The translations under genes and the position numbers were made by a program. Positions 8,218 through 16,120 of a stretch of 64,000 nt of DNA are shown here, in pieces; position 1 is the first letter of the stretch, and each line of letters begins with the position of its first letter. This DNA comes from Massilia sp. UMI-21 (GTDB lineage Bacteria; Pseudomonadota; Gammaproteobacteria; Burkholderiales; Burkholderiaceae_D), in the NCBI GenBank assembly GCA_015277795.1, contig CP063848.1, forward strand, positions 4,464,001 to 4,528,000, given 5' to 3'. The notes under the pieces were generated by a model. The model searched no databases. It was not told the DNA's origin and saw only the letters and a list, made by a program, of their open reading frames with translations.

Positions 8218-10647
8218 ATGGCAGACTATATCGGCACCGACGCCAACGATTCCATCGACCAGGACAAGCTCGGCATTCCGGGCGGGACCAACATCTTCGG
8301 CGGCAAGGGCGACGACAACATCGTCGTCTCGTCCGGCACTGTCATCGGCGAACAGGGCAACGACACCATCACTTCCCTGCAGCCCTGGGCGGGGGTCGCC
8401 TACTGGAACTCGCCGGCCGGCATCAAGGTCAACCTGGCGACCGGCGTCGCACAGGACGGCTTCGGCACGGTCGACACGCTGATCAACGTCCACACGATCC
8501 AGGATTCGTCCCATAGCGACGAGATCACCGGCAGCAGCGCCAACGACGAATTCTGGCTCAGCGGCGGCTCGGACCGGGTGACCGGCGGCGGCGGCCAGGA
8601 CACCGTCAAGTACTGGGAAGTCGCTCCCTCGGAAGTGAAGATCAGCTATTCGGCCGCCACCGACACCTTCACCGTGCTCAAGCAAGCCGCCGGCAAGACC
8701 GGCACCGACACGCTGCAAGGCGTCAATGCCATCGAGCTGCTGGGTCCGGACGGCACCACTGCCCGCTACACCCGCGACATGTTCGACGACAGCCAGGGCT
8801 TCCTGCGCCAGCAGGCGGTCGTGCCCTCGTTCGAGATGGGCGCGGTGAACCAGCTGCGCGCGGGCGACTTCAACGGCGACGGCGTGGCCGACATCCTGGT
8901 GACCCGCACCCGCGGCGACATGGGCGAGACCGCCGTGCCGCTGCAAATCCTGCTCGGCGACGGCAAGGGCGGTTTCACCGACCAGACCGCCAGCCTGTTC
9001 AAGGGCGGCGTGCCTTACGCGAATTTCGTGCCCCGCATTTTCGCGGCCGACTTCAACCGGGATGGCATCACCGACATCTTCACCCCCGATTTCGGCCTCG
9101 ACAAGGCGCCTTTCCCGGGCGGACAGAATGGGCTGTTCCTGTCGAACCGGGCGAGCGGCCAGCTGGAGAACGTCACCGCCAGCCTGCCGCAGGCCCTGAA
9201 GCAGAACCACGGCACCGCGCTGGGCGACATCAACCGCGACGGCAACATCGATATCCTGGTCAATGCCCTGAACGAGACGACCGGCAACGCCAACCAGATC
9301 CTGATCAACGACGGCGCCGGCCGCTTCACGCCGATGCAGTCGCTGCTGCCGGCCGGCCTGCGCCAGCCTGGCTACGATGCCGGCAATACCTGGTCGATGC
9401 TGCGCGACCTGAACGGCGACGGCTGGGACGACATGGTGCTCGGCACCTGGGGACCCAACCCGAACCCGAGCCAGGTCCTGCTCAACGACGGCAAGGGCAG
9501 CTTCGCCAACGCGACCCCGATTGCCCTGCCCCGCCCCGGCGGCTTCCAGGAGGTCGTGATCGGCATCGAAACCATCGACCTGAACGGCGATGCCCTGCCC
9601 GACCTGATGCTGAGCACGACCAACGACGGCAGCCACGACGATTTCTACAAGCTGCCCTACCTGCAGCTGCTCGTCAACGAGGGCAACGGCAAGTTCCGCG
9701 ACGAGACCGACCTGCGCCTGCCGCAGTCGAAGACCGTGGGCACGGAAACCGCCTGGTACTTCTCGGCCACCGCCGTGGACGTCGACGGCGACGGCTTCCA
9801 GGACATCGTGGTGGACGGCCAGAACGCCGGCTTCTCGCGCGTGTACATGAACGACGGCAGCGGCAAGTTCAGCATCGGCTGGACCGGCACGCCCAACCAG
9901 CACGTGCTGGCGATGGACGTGAACGGCGACGGCAAGACCGACCTGGTCGAAGCCACCTCGGCGGGCTTCTCGGTGCTCGTGAACAGCTTCGCCGACCGGA
10001 TCGGCGCCAGCCAGGTCTACCGCTTCGGCGACAGCGGCGGCAAGGTGGTGGGCGGCGCCGCCAGCGAAACCATTTATGGCGGCAAGGGCGCCGACAAGGC
10101 CGACGGCGGCGCGGGACTGGACAAGATGGTCTACGGCGGCGCGCGCGCCGATTACAGCGTCAAGAAGGCGGCCGGCGGCTTCACCGTGAGCAGCGGCGGC
10201 GTGGTCGACACCCTGAGCAACATCGAGCGCCTGGTATTCAGCGACGGCGCCCTCGCCCTCGATACCGACGGCACCGGCGGCCAGGCCTACCGCGTCTACC
10301 AGGCCGCCTTCGCACGCACGCCCGACCTGGGTGGCCTCGGCTACTGGATGAACGTGATGGACGGCGGCGCCGCGCTCAAGACGGTGGCGGAAGGCTTCGT
10401 CGCATCGAGCGAGTTCAAGGATGCCTACGGCACCGCGCCCAGCAACCTCGAGATCGTCTCGCGCTTCTATGAGAACGTCCTGCAGCGTCCGGGCGAGAAG
10501 GCCGGCATCGACTGGTGGACCGGCATGCTGGATACGAAAACGCTGACCGTGGCCGAGGTGCTGGTCGGCTTCAGCGAAAGCGCCGAGAACAAGGCGGCAC
10601 TGGCCGACCTGATCGCGAACGGCTTCGCCTACACGCCGTACGGCTGA
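8218..10647 (+). CDS. Secreted RTX/FG-GAP repeat protein with DUF4214 domain
   Basis: An 809-residue, Gly/Asp-rich extracellular protein. Residues 1-130 carry hemolysin-type calcium-binding motifs (GGKGDDNIVV, GEQGNDTITS, GGGGQDTVKY). The middle holds at least seven FG-GAP/VCBS calcium-loop repeats, such as DFNGDGVADILV, DINRDGNIDILV, DLNGDGWDDMVL and DVNGDGKTDLVE, which suggest a beta-propeller. Around residue 620 another RTX-like stretch (GGKGADKADGGAGLDK) follows, and the last 120 residues are a DUF4214 domain (AYQAAFARTP-like pattern). There is no N-terminal signal peptide, which fits export by a type I secretion system; none is encoded in the window. The role may be adhesion or surface layer, but this is inference. 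Confidence 0.85.
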   Translation: MADYIGTDANDSIDQDKLGIPGGTNIFGGKGDDNIVVSSGTVIGEQGNDTITSLQPWAGVAYWNSPAGIKVNLATGVAQDGFGTVDTLINVHTIQDSSHSDEITGSSANDEFWLSGGSDRVTGGGGQDTVKYWEVAPSEVKISYSAATDTFTVLKQAAGKTGTDTLQGVNAIELLGPDGTTARYTRDMFDDSQGFLRQQAVVPSFEMGAVNQLRAGDFNGDGVADILVTRTRGDMGETAVPLQILLGDGKGGFTDQTASLFKGGVPYANFVPRIFAADFNRDGITDIFTPDFGLDKAPFPGGQNGLFLSNRASGQLENVTASLPQALKQNHGTALGDINRDGNIDILVNALNETTGNANQILINDGAGRFTPMQSLLPAGLRQPGYDAGNTWSMLRDLNGDGWDDMVLGTWGPNPNPSQVLLNDGKGSFANATPIALPRPGGFQEVVIGIETIDLNGDALPDLMLSTTNDGSHDDFYKLPYLQLLVNEGNGKFRDETDLRLPQSKTVGTETAWYFSATAVDVDGDGFQDIVVDGQNAGFSRVYMNDGSGKFSIGWTGTPNQHVLAMDVNGDGKTDLVEATSAGFSVLVNSFADRIGASQVYRFGDSGGKVVGGAASETIYGGKGADKADGGAGLDKMVYGGARADYSVKKAAGGFTVSSGGVVDTLSNIERLVFSDGALALDTDGTGGQAYRVYQAAFARTPDLGGLGYWMNVMDGGAALKTVAEGFVASSEFKDAYGTAPSNLEIVSRFYENVLQRPGEKAGIDWWTGMLDTKTLTVAEVLVGFSESAENKAALADLIANGFAYTPYG

Positions 10648-10653
10648 TCCATC

Positions 10654-10679
10654 GCCTGGACGGCGGGCGCCGTCCAGGC
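10654..10679. terminator. Hairpin between convergent genes, possible terminator
   Basis: A perfect 11-bp stem, GCCTGGACGGC (10654-10664) and GCCGTCCAGGC (10669-10679), lies in the 38 bp between the convergent RTX gene and the glucokinase-RpiR gene. It has no T-run, so it may act as a weak or factor-assisted terminator for both. Confidence 0.5.
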
Positions 10680-10685
10680 AAGCAA

Positions 10686-12542
10686 TCAGCCATCCAGGTG
10701 CGAGATCAGCAGGCTGCGCGCGGCTTTCGCCTCGCCATGCTGCCCGTCCATCGAGATCCCGACCGCCAGGATGTCGATCAGCAGCAGCTGCAGGATGCGC
10801 GAGATCATCGACAGGAAGATGGTGCTGTCCTCGGCATGGTCCACCGCCAGGCAGACGCTGGCCTTGCGCGCCAGCGGCGACTGGCTGTTGCTGATCGCGA
10901 TCACGTCGGCGCCGGCGGCGCGGGCGATCTCCACGGCCTCGAGCAGCTCGGCGATGCTGCCCGAATTCGACACCGCGATGACCACGTCGCCTGGCTGCAG
11001 CAGCTCGGCCGCCAGCTTGAACAGGTGCGAGTCGCCGTACAGCGAGGTCGGGATACGAAAGCGGAAGAACTTGTGCTGCCCGTCCAGCGCCACCGCGCGC
11101 GAATTGCCCATCGCGAAGAACTCGACGCGGCGCGCCCGGCTCACCAGTTCGATGGCGCGGTCGAGCGCACGCACATCGAGCTGGTCGCGGAAGCGCAGGA
11201 TCGCCGACACCGTGTTGTCGATCACCTTGGCCGACAGATCGTGGGTGCTGTCGCTGATGCGCACCTGGCTGTGGCGCACCGGAATCGAACCGGTCAGGCT
11301 GCTCGCGAACTTGAGCTTGAAGTCAGCCAGGCCCTGGAAGCCGAGCGAGCGGCAGAAGCGGATCACGGTCGGCTGGCTCACATCGGCCAGGCGCGCGATC
11401 TCGGCGATCGGCTCGTTCAGCACCAGGCGTGGCTGTTCCAGCACCAGGCTTGCCACCCGCTGCTCGGCCGGGCTCAGGCCGTGGCGCAGTTGCTGGACGC
11501 GTTCCATCAGCGTGTTGGCGCCGCTGCGCCCGCGCAGGTGTTCGGCCAGGATGGTCGCCACGCCGTGCAAGGCCGGGTTGGGCGCGGTGATGACGTAGGT
11601 CGGGATGTCGGCCAGGTAGCTGGAAAAACGCCCCTTGGCCTCGAAGCGCGCGCGAAAAGGCGATGCGGCGAACCATTCGCCCATGCGCGGCACGATGCCG
11701 CCGCCGATGAAGATGCCACCAAAAGCGCCCAGCGTCACCGCCAGGTTGGCGGCGGCGGCGCCCAGCATGCCGCAGAAGCATTCCAGCACCTCGATGCAGA
11801 GCGGGTCTTGCTCGTCCAGCGCGCTGTTGAGGATGTCGGCGGCCTTGCGCGCCGGCGCGTCGACCCCGTTGCGCTCGGCCAGCGCGCGATGGATGATCTC
11901 CATGCCCGGCCCGGAGATCAGGCGTTCGTTCGAGACGTGCTGCCATTCGCGCCAGGCGGTCTGCAGGATCGCGAATTCGCGCTCGTCGGCCGGGGCGAAG
12001 TTGACGTGGCCGCCCTCGCTGCCCAGGGTAATGAAACCGTCGGCGGTCGGAATCACCCCCGACACGCCCAGGCCGGTGCCCGGCCCCAGCACGCCGATCA
12101 CGGCGTTCGGCGCCGGCGCGCCCTGCCCCACCTGCATCAGGTCGTGCCGGGCAAAACCGGGAATGGCCATTGCCAGCGCGGTGAAGTCGTTGACGATCAG
12201 GAGCGTGGTCAAGCCCAGTTCGCGCCGCACGGCGTCGGTCGAGAACTCCCAGTCGCGGTTGGTCATGCGGACGAAGTCGCCGCTGATCGGGTTGGCCACG
12301 GCCAGCGCCGCGTGGTGCAGGCGCAGGCCGGCATGGTCGCGCAGGTAGTAGCGCAGCAGCGGGACGATGCCCTCGAAGTCTTCGCACTTGAGCACGCGCA
12401 CCGCGCCGAACACGCCGGGTGCGCTCTGCAGTGCGAAGCGCGCGTGGGTGGCGCCGATATCGGCCAGCAGGCGCGGCCCGTCGGCAAACGCCGTCTGTGC
12501 CGACTTGTCCGCGAACGTGACGGCCGCCTGCCGGCTACCCAT
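10686..12542 (-). CDS. glk: Bifunctional glucokinase / RpiR-family regulator, copy 1
   Basis: A 618-residue fusion. Residues 20-335 are an ATP-dependent glucokinase of the bacterial Glk type, with the phosphate loop LLADIGATHARF, the catalytic-Asp segment IVNDFTALAMA, GPGTGLGVSG and LGSEGGHVNFAPADE. Residues 345-420 are an RpiR helix-turn-helix (IAEIARLADVSQPTVIRFCR), and residues 460-600 a SIS phosphosugar-binding domain with the effector loop SNSGSIAE. Such fusions are known in Burkholderiales. It should phosphorylate glucose and also sense a phosphorylated sugar at DNA. Its start shares one base with the stop of the upstream alpha-glucosidase (TAATG), so the enzyme that frees glucose and the kinase are translationally coupled. 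Confidence 0.92.
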   Translation of the reverse strand: MGSRQAAVTFADKSAQTAFADGPRLLADIGATHARFALQSAPGVFGAVRVLKCEDFEGIVPLLRYYLRDHAGLRLHHAALAVANPISGDFVRMTNRDWEFSTDAVRRELGLTTLLIVNDFTALAMAIPGFARHDLMQVGQGAPAPNAVIGVLGPGTGLGVSGVIPTADGFITLGSEGGHVNFAPADEREFAILQTAWREWQHVSNERLISGPGMEIIHRALAERNGVDAPARKAADILNSALDEQDPLCIEVLECFCGMLGAAAANLAVTLGAFGGIFIGGGIVPRMGEWFAASPFRARFEAKGRFSSYLADIPTYVITAPNPALHGVATILAEHLRGRSGANTLMERVQQLRHGLSPAEQRVASLVLEQPRLVLNEPIAEIARLADVSQPTVIRFCRSLGFQGLADFKLKFASSLTGSIPVRHSQVRISDSTHDLSAKVIDNTVSAILRFRDQLDVRALDRAIELVSRARRVEFFAMGNSRAVALDGQHKFFRFRIPTSLYGDSHLFKLAAELLQPGDVVIAVSNSGSIAELLEAVEIARAAGADVIAISNSQSPLARKASVCLAVDHAEDSTIFLSMISRILQLLLIDILAVGISMDGQHGEAKAARSLLISHLDG

Positions 12543-14185
12543 TATTTTGCGCGGCCCGCGATACTGCCGAACCAGGCGCCGTACGGCGGCAGGGTGACGC
12601 GTCCGCCGCTTGCGCTGCCCGCCAGGCCCTGGCCGTCGAGCGCCTTGGCATTGCCGCTTTCCGGCCAGTCGAAGCTGACCGGCTCGGCACCGAGGTTGAA
12701 CGCGGCCAGCACGCTGTCCATGCCGTCCAGGTCGCGGCGCAGGGCCAGCACCGGCTCGGGCGCGTCGAAGAAGGCGATCTCGCCGCGGGTCAGTTGCGGC
12801 ATGCTGCGGCGCCAGGCGATGAAGCGGCGCGCGAAGTTCAGCGGCGATTGCGCATCGGCCTCCTGCCGGTCGACCGCCACCGCGCCATGCGGTTCGGCCA
12901 CGGGCAGCCAGGGCTTGGCGTCGGTGAAGCCGGCGTGCGGCGCGTCGCTCCGCCATGGCATCGGGGTACGGCAGCCGTCGCGGCCCTTGAACTCGGGCCA
13001 GAAAGTGATGCCGTACGGGTCCTGCAGCAGCTCGAAGGGCACCTCGGCTTCTTCCAGCGCCAGTTCTTCGCCCTGGTACAGGCAGGGCGTGCCCTTCAGC
13101 GACAGCTGCATCGCCAGCACCACCTTGGCCAGCGCGGGCGTCGGCTTGCCGTCGCCCCAGCGCGTCGCCACGCGGATCGCATCATGGTTGCTGACCGACC
13201 ACGAGGCCCAGCCGTCCTTCACGCGCGCATTGAATTCCTCGACCTGGGTGCGGATGTGGGCGGCGGTGTGCACGGGCGTGAGCAGGTTGAAGCTGTAGGC
13301 CATGTGCAGCTTGTCGCCGCCTTCGGTGTACTCGGCCATCTGCGCCAGCGCGTCGTCCGAACTGACCTCGCCGATCGAGACCGCGCCGAATTCGTCCAGC
13401 TGGGCGCGCACGCGCTGCAGGAAGGCGATGTTCTCGGGCTGGGTCTTGTCGTGGATATGGGCCTGCATGCCGTAGGGGTTCACGTCCGTCACGGTCGAGG
13501 TGTCGCGCACCAGGGCCGGCGGGTTGCTGCGCAGCTGGCGATCGTGGAAGTGGAACACGCAGGCGTCCATGCGCACGCCGTCCACGCCGCGCTCCAGCCA
13601 GAAGCGCTGCGCATCCAGGTGGGCCTGCTGCACGTCCGGATTGTGGAAGTTCAGCTGCGGCTGGCTGGTAAGGAAGTTGTGCATGTAGTACTGCTTGCGG
13701 CGGGTGTCCCACTGCCAGGCCGAACCGCCGAATACCGACAGCCAGTTGTTCGGCGGGCAGCCGTCCGCGAGCGGGTCGGCCCACACGTACCAGCTTGATT
13801 TCGGGTTGTCGCGGCTCTTGCGGCTCTCGACGAACCAGGGATGGGTGTCGGCCGTGTGCGACATGACCTGGTCGATCATGATCTTCAGGCCCAGGCGGTG
13901 CGCCTTCGCGATCAGCCGGTCGAAGTCGTCCAGGGTGCCGAACATCGGATCGACGTCGCAGTAGTCGGCGATGTCGTAGCCGAAGTCCTTCATCGGCGAC
14001 TTGAAGAAGGGCGACAGCCAGACGATGTCCACGCCCAGGCTGGCAATGTAATCGAGCTTGTCGGTGATGCCGGCCAGGTCGCCGATGCCGTCGCCATTGG
14101 TGTCGAGGAAGCTGCGCGGATACACCTGGTAGATGATGGCTTCTTTCCACCAGTTCGGGTTGTTGGTCTGCGAGATCTGGGTCAT
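12542..14185 (-). CDS. GH13 alpha-glucosidase (GH13_23-like), cytoplasmic
   Basis: A 547-residue family 13 glycoside hydrolase that should release glucose from the non-reducing ends of maltose and short maltodextrins. It opens with WWKEAIIYQVYPRSFLDTNG, typical of exo-acting alpha-glucosidases. Conserved region I reads IMIDQVMSHTADTHPWF; region II GVDGVRMDACVF supplies the nucleophile Asp, SIGEVSS the acid/base Glu, and SVSNHDAIR the third carboxylate. The SHTADTHPWF pattern resembles the Halomonas/Xanthomonas GH13_23 enzymes. No signal peptide is seen, so it acts in the cytoplasm. The ATG at 14185 begins the family domain cleanly. It is the first gene of a two-gene unit with glucokinase-RpiR copy 1. 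Confidence 0.92.
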   Translation of the reverse strand: MTQISQTNNPNWWKEAIIYQVYPRSFLDTNGDGIGDLAGITDKLDYIASLGVDIVWLSPFFKSPMKDFGYDIADYCDVDPMFGTLDDFDRLIAKAHRLGLKIMIDQVMSHTADTHPWFVESRKSRDNPKSSWYVWADPLADGCPPNNWLSVFGGSAWQWDTRRKQYYMHNFLTSQPQLNFHNPDVQQAHLDAQRFWLERGVDGVRMDACVFHFHDRQLRSNPPALVRDTSTVTDVNPYGMQAHIHDKTQPENIAFLQRVRAQLDEFGAVSIGEVSSDDALAQMAEYTEGGDKLHMAYSFNLLTPVHTAAHIRTQVEEFNARVKDGWASWSVSNHDAIRVATRWGDGKPTPALAKVVLAMQLSLKGTPCLYQGEELALEEAEVPFELLQDPYGITFWPEFKGRDGCRTPMPWRSDAPHAGFTDAKPWLPVAEPHGAVAVDRQEADAQSPLNFARRFIAWRRSMPQLTRGEIAFFDAPEPVLALRRDLDGMDSVLAAFNLGAEPVSFDWPESGNAKALDGQGLAGSASGGRVTLPPYGAWFGSIAGRAK

Positions 14186-14331
14186 GGCGGGTCCGTCGGA
14201 TGAGTACGCAATTCTAGGCAATATACAGGACGGTGGAAAAATTTACAACGTGATTGGATCAAACATTGGATTAATTAATCCTTTCCATTCAATGACTTAC
14301 ATTTTTTTCCGCTTAAATAAGGCGACATCGA

Positions 14332-14346
14332 AGTAGCTAAACTACG
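14332..14346. promoter_or_regulatory. HexR-like operator candidate in the alpha-glucosidase/POT gap
   Basis: AGTAGCTAAACTACG is a near-dyad (GTAG, five bases, CTAC) matching TGTAGY-N3-RCTACA at all but the outermost bases. It sits in the 259-bp divergent gap 14186-14444, which is much more AT-rich than its surroundings and also holds the perfect 14-bp palindrome GGATTAATTAATCC at 14268-14281. The site is 99 bp upstream of the POT start. Confidence 0.5.
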
Positions 14347-14444
14347 CATCATTTGTATCGCCTTTGTTTCACAGCCATATTTTTATTGCAAAATCACACC
14401 GCCTCGGCATAGCATCGCGTCTGTTTCGATTTTCCGGGAATGCC

Positions 14445-16025
14445 ATGAACTCTCCAGCGACGCGTGAAATCAAGACTGCCGGGCGCCTGCCGCGGCAGAT
14501 CCCCTACATCATCGCCAACGAAGGCTGCGAGCGCTTCAGCTTCTACGGGATGCGCAACATCCTGACGCCCTTCCTGATCTCGACGCTGCTGATCTTCCTG
14601 CCGGAGTCGATGCGCACCGGCGAAGCCAAGGACGTGTTCCATACCTTCGTGATCGGGGTGTATTTCTTTCCGCTGCTGGGCGGCTGGCTGGCCGACCGCT
14701 TCTTCGGCAAGTACAACACCATCCTCTGGCTCAGCCTCGTGTACGTGGCCGGCCATGCCTGCCTCGCCCTCTTCGAAGACAACGTCAAGGGCTTCTACTT
14801 CGGCCTGTTCCTGATCGCGCTCGGCTCGGGCGGCATCAAGCCGCTGGTGGCCTCGTTCATGGGCGACCAGTTCGACCAGACCAACAAGGACAAGGCGAAA
14901 GTCGTATTCGACGCCTTCTACTGGATCATCAACTTCGGCTCCTTCTTCGCCTCGCTGCTGATGCCGCTGTTCCTCAAGAACTACGGCCCGGCGGTGGCCT
15001 TCGGCATTCCGGGCATCCTGATGGCCATCGCCACCGTGGTGTTCTGGAGCGGCCGCAAGAAGTACGTCAACGTGCCGCCCAGCCCGAGCGACCCGCACTC
15101 GTTCATGAACGTGGCGCGCACTGCCCTGCTGGCGAAGCGGCCGGGGGCAGGCCGTCCGGGCCTGGTGGTAGCCCTGATCGGCGTGGCCGGGGCGATCGGT
15201 TCGCTGGCCATGGCGCCAAGCTGGGGCTTCGTCATCGCCGCCTGCACGGCCCTGGTGCTGCTGCTGGCCTTCGGCGGCATGGGAACCTCGATGCAGCTCG
15301 ACCGTGCCCGCGGCGTGCACCCGGATGTCGCCGTGGACGGCGTGCGCGCCGTGCTGCGCATCCTGATCGTGTTCGCCCTCGTTACCCCATTCTGGTCGCT
15401 GTTCGACCAGAAGGCCTCGACCTGGATCGTGCAGGCCAAGGACATGCAAACCCAGGTGGACCTGCTCGGCTTCAGCTTCAGCGTGCTGCCGGCCCAGATG
15501 CAGGCGCTCAATCCGCTGCTGGTGATGCTGCTGATCCCCTTCAACAACGTCGTGGTGTTCCCGCTGCTGCGCAAGCTCGGCATCGAGCCGACCGCCCTGC
15601 GCCGCATGACCGCCGGCATCGCCCTGACGGCGCTGTCCTGGATCGCGGTCGGCTGGCTGCAGCTGCAGCTCGACGCCGGCGACACCGTGTCGATCGCCTG
15701 GCAGATCCTGCCCTACGCCCTGCTGACCCTGGGCGAGGTGCTGGTCTCGGCCACCGGCCTGGAGTTCGCCTACAGCCAGGCGCCGGCCGCGATGAAGGGC
15801 ATCATCATGGCCCTGTGGTCGCTGGCCGTCACCGTCGGCAACCTGTGGGTGCTGATCGTGAATGCGGGCGTCAGGAACCCCGAGGTCATCGCCGGCATCG
15901 AAAGCTCGGGCGTGGGTTTGATGGCCTTCCAGATGTTCTTCTTCGCCGGCTTCGCCATGCTGGCGGCCCTGGCCTTCGGCCTGTACGCCAGGCGTTACAA
16001 GATGGTCGACCACTACCGCGCCTGA
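14445..16025 (+). CDS. POT-family proton-coupled transporter
   Basis: A 526-residue major-facilitator protein of the POT/PTR2 family, which usually imports di- and tripeptides with protons. The N-terminal signature is present (ANEGCERFSFYGMRNIL, containing the ExxER motif that couples protons), and the PTR2 family signature reads GSGGIKPLVASFMGDQFDQT. About twelve to fourteen membrane segments can be read. The ATG at 14445 puts the ExxER helix near the N-terminus as in the family; the upstream ATG at 14364 would add an unrelated tail. It is flanked by alpha-glucosidase and pullulanase genes, so a saccharide substrate should be considered, but nothing in the sequence proves this. Confidence 0.88.
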   Translation: MNSPATREIKTAGRLPRQIPYIIANEGCERFSFYGMRNILTPFLISTLLIFLPESMRTGEAKDVFHTFVIGVYFFPLLGGWLADRFFGKYNTILWLSLVYVAGHACLALFEDNVKGFYFGLFLIALGSGGIKPLVASFMGDQFDQTNKDKAKVVFDAFYWIINFGSFFASLLMPLFLKNYGPAVAFGIPGILMAIATVVFWSGRKKYVNVPPSPSDPHSFMNVARTALLAKRPGAGRPGLVVALIGVAGAIGSLAMAPSWGFVIAACTALVLLLAFGGMGTSMQLDRARGVHPDVAVDGVRAVLRILIVFALVTPFWSLFDQKASTWIVQAKDMQTQVDLLGFSFSVLPAQMQALNPLLVMLLIPFNNVVVFPLLRKLGIEPTALRRMTAGIALTALSWIAVGWLQLQLDAGDTVSIAWQILPYALLTLGEVLVSATGLEFAYSQAPAAMKGIIMALWSLAVTVGNLWVLIVNAGVRNPEVIAGIESSGVGLMAFQMFFFAGFAMLAALAFGLYARRYKMVDHYRA

Positions 16026-16078
16026 TTGATCAACCCGATTGGCGGGTCACTGCTGCCTGCTCACTTTTACCGGCGTTC

Positions 16079-16105
16079 GCAATCCAGGCCGCCGGCCTGG
16101 ATTGC
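16079..16105. repeat. Perfect hairpin before the pullulanase gene
   Basis: GCAATCCAGGCC (16079-16090), loop GCC, GGCCTGGATTGC (16094-16105) is a perfect 12-bp inverted repeat ending 15 bp before the pullulanase ATG. It has no T-run. It could reduce read-through from the POT gene or fold over the start region. Confidence 0.6.
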
Positions 16106-16120
16106 CCCGCCCACCCTACC

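Noticed and set aside
10515..13298. A 927-codon plus-strand frame over the glucokinase-RpiR and alpha-glucosidase genes
   Set aside because: Antisense to two well-supported genes, with compositionally odd translation and no recognisable domain. A similar frame at 26690-29044 lies over the second glucokinase copy and was rejected for the same reason, which also shows that it follows from the paralogy.
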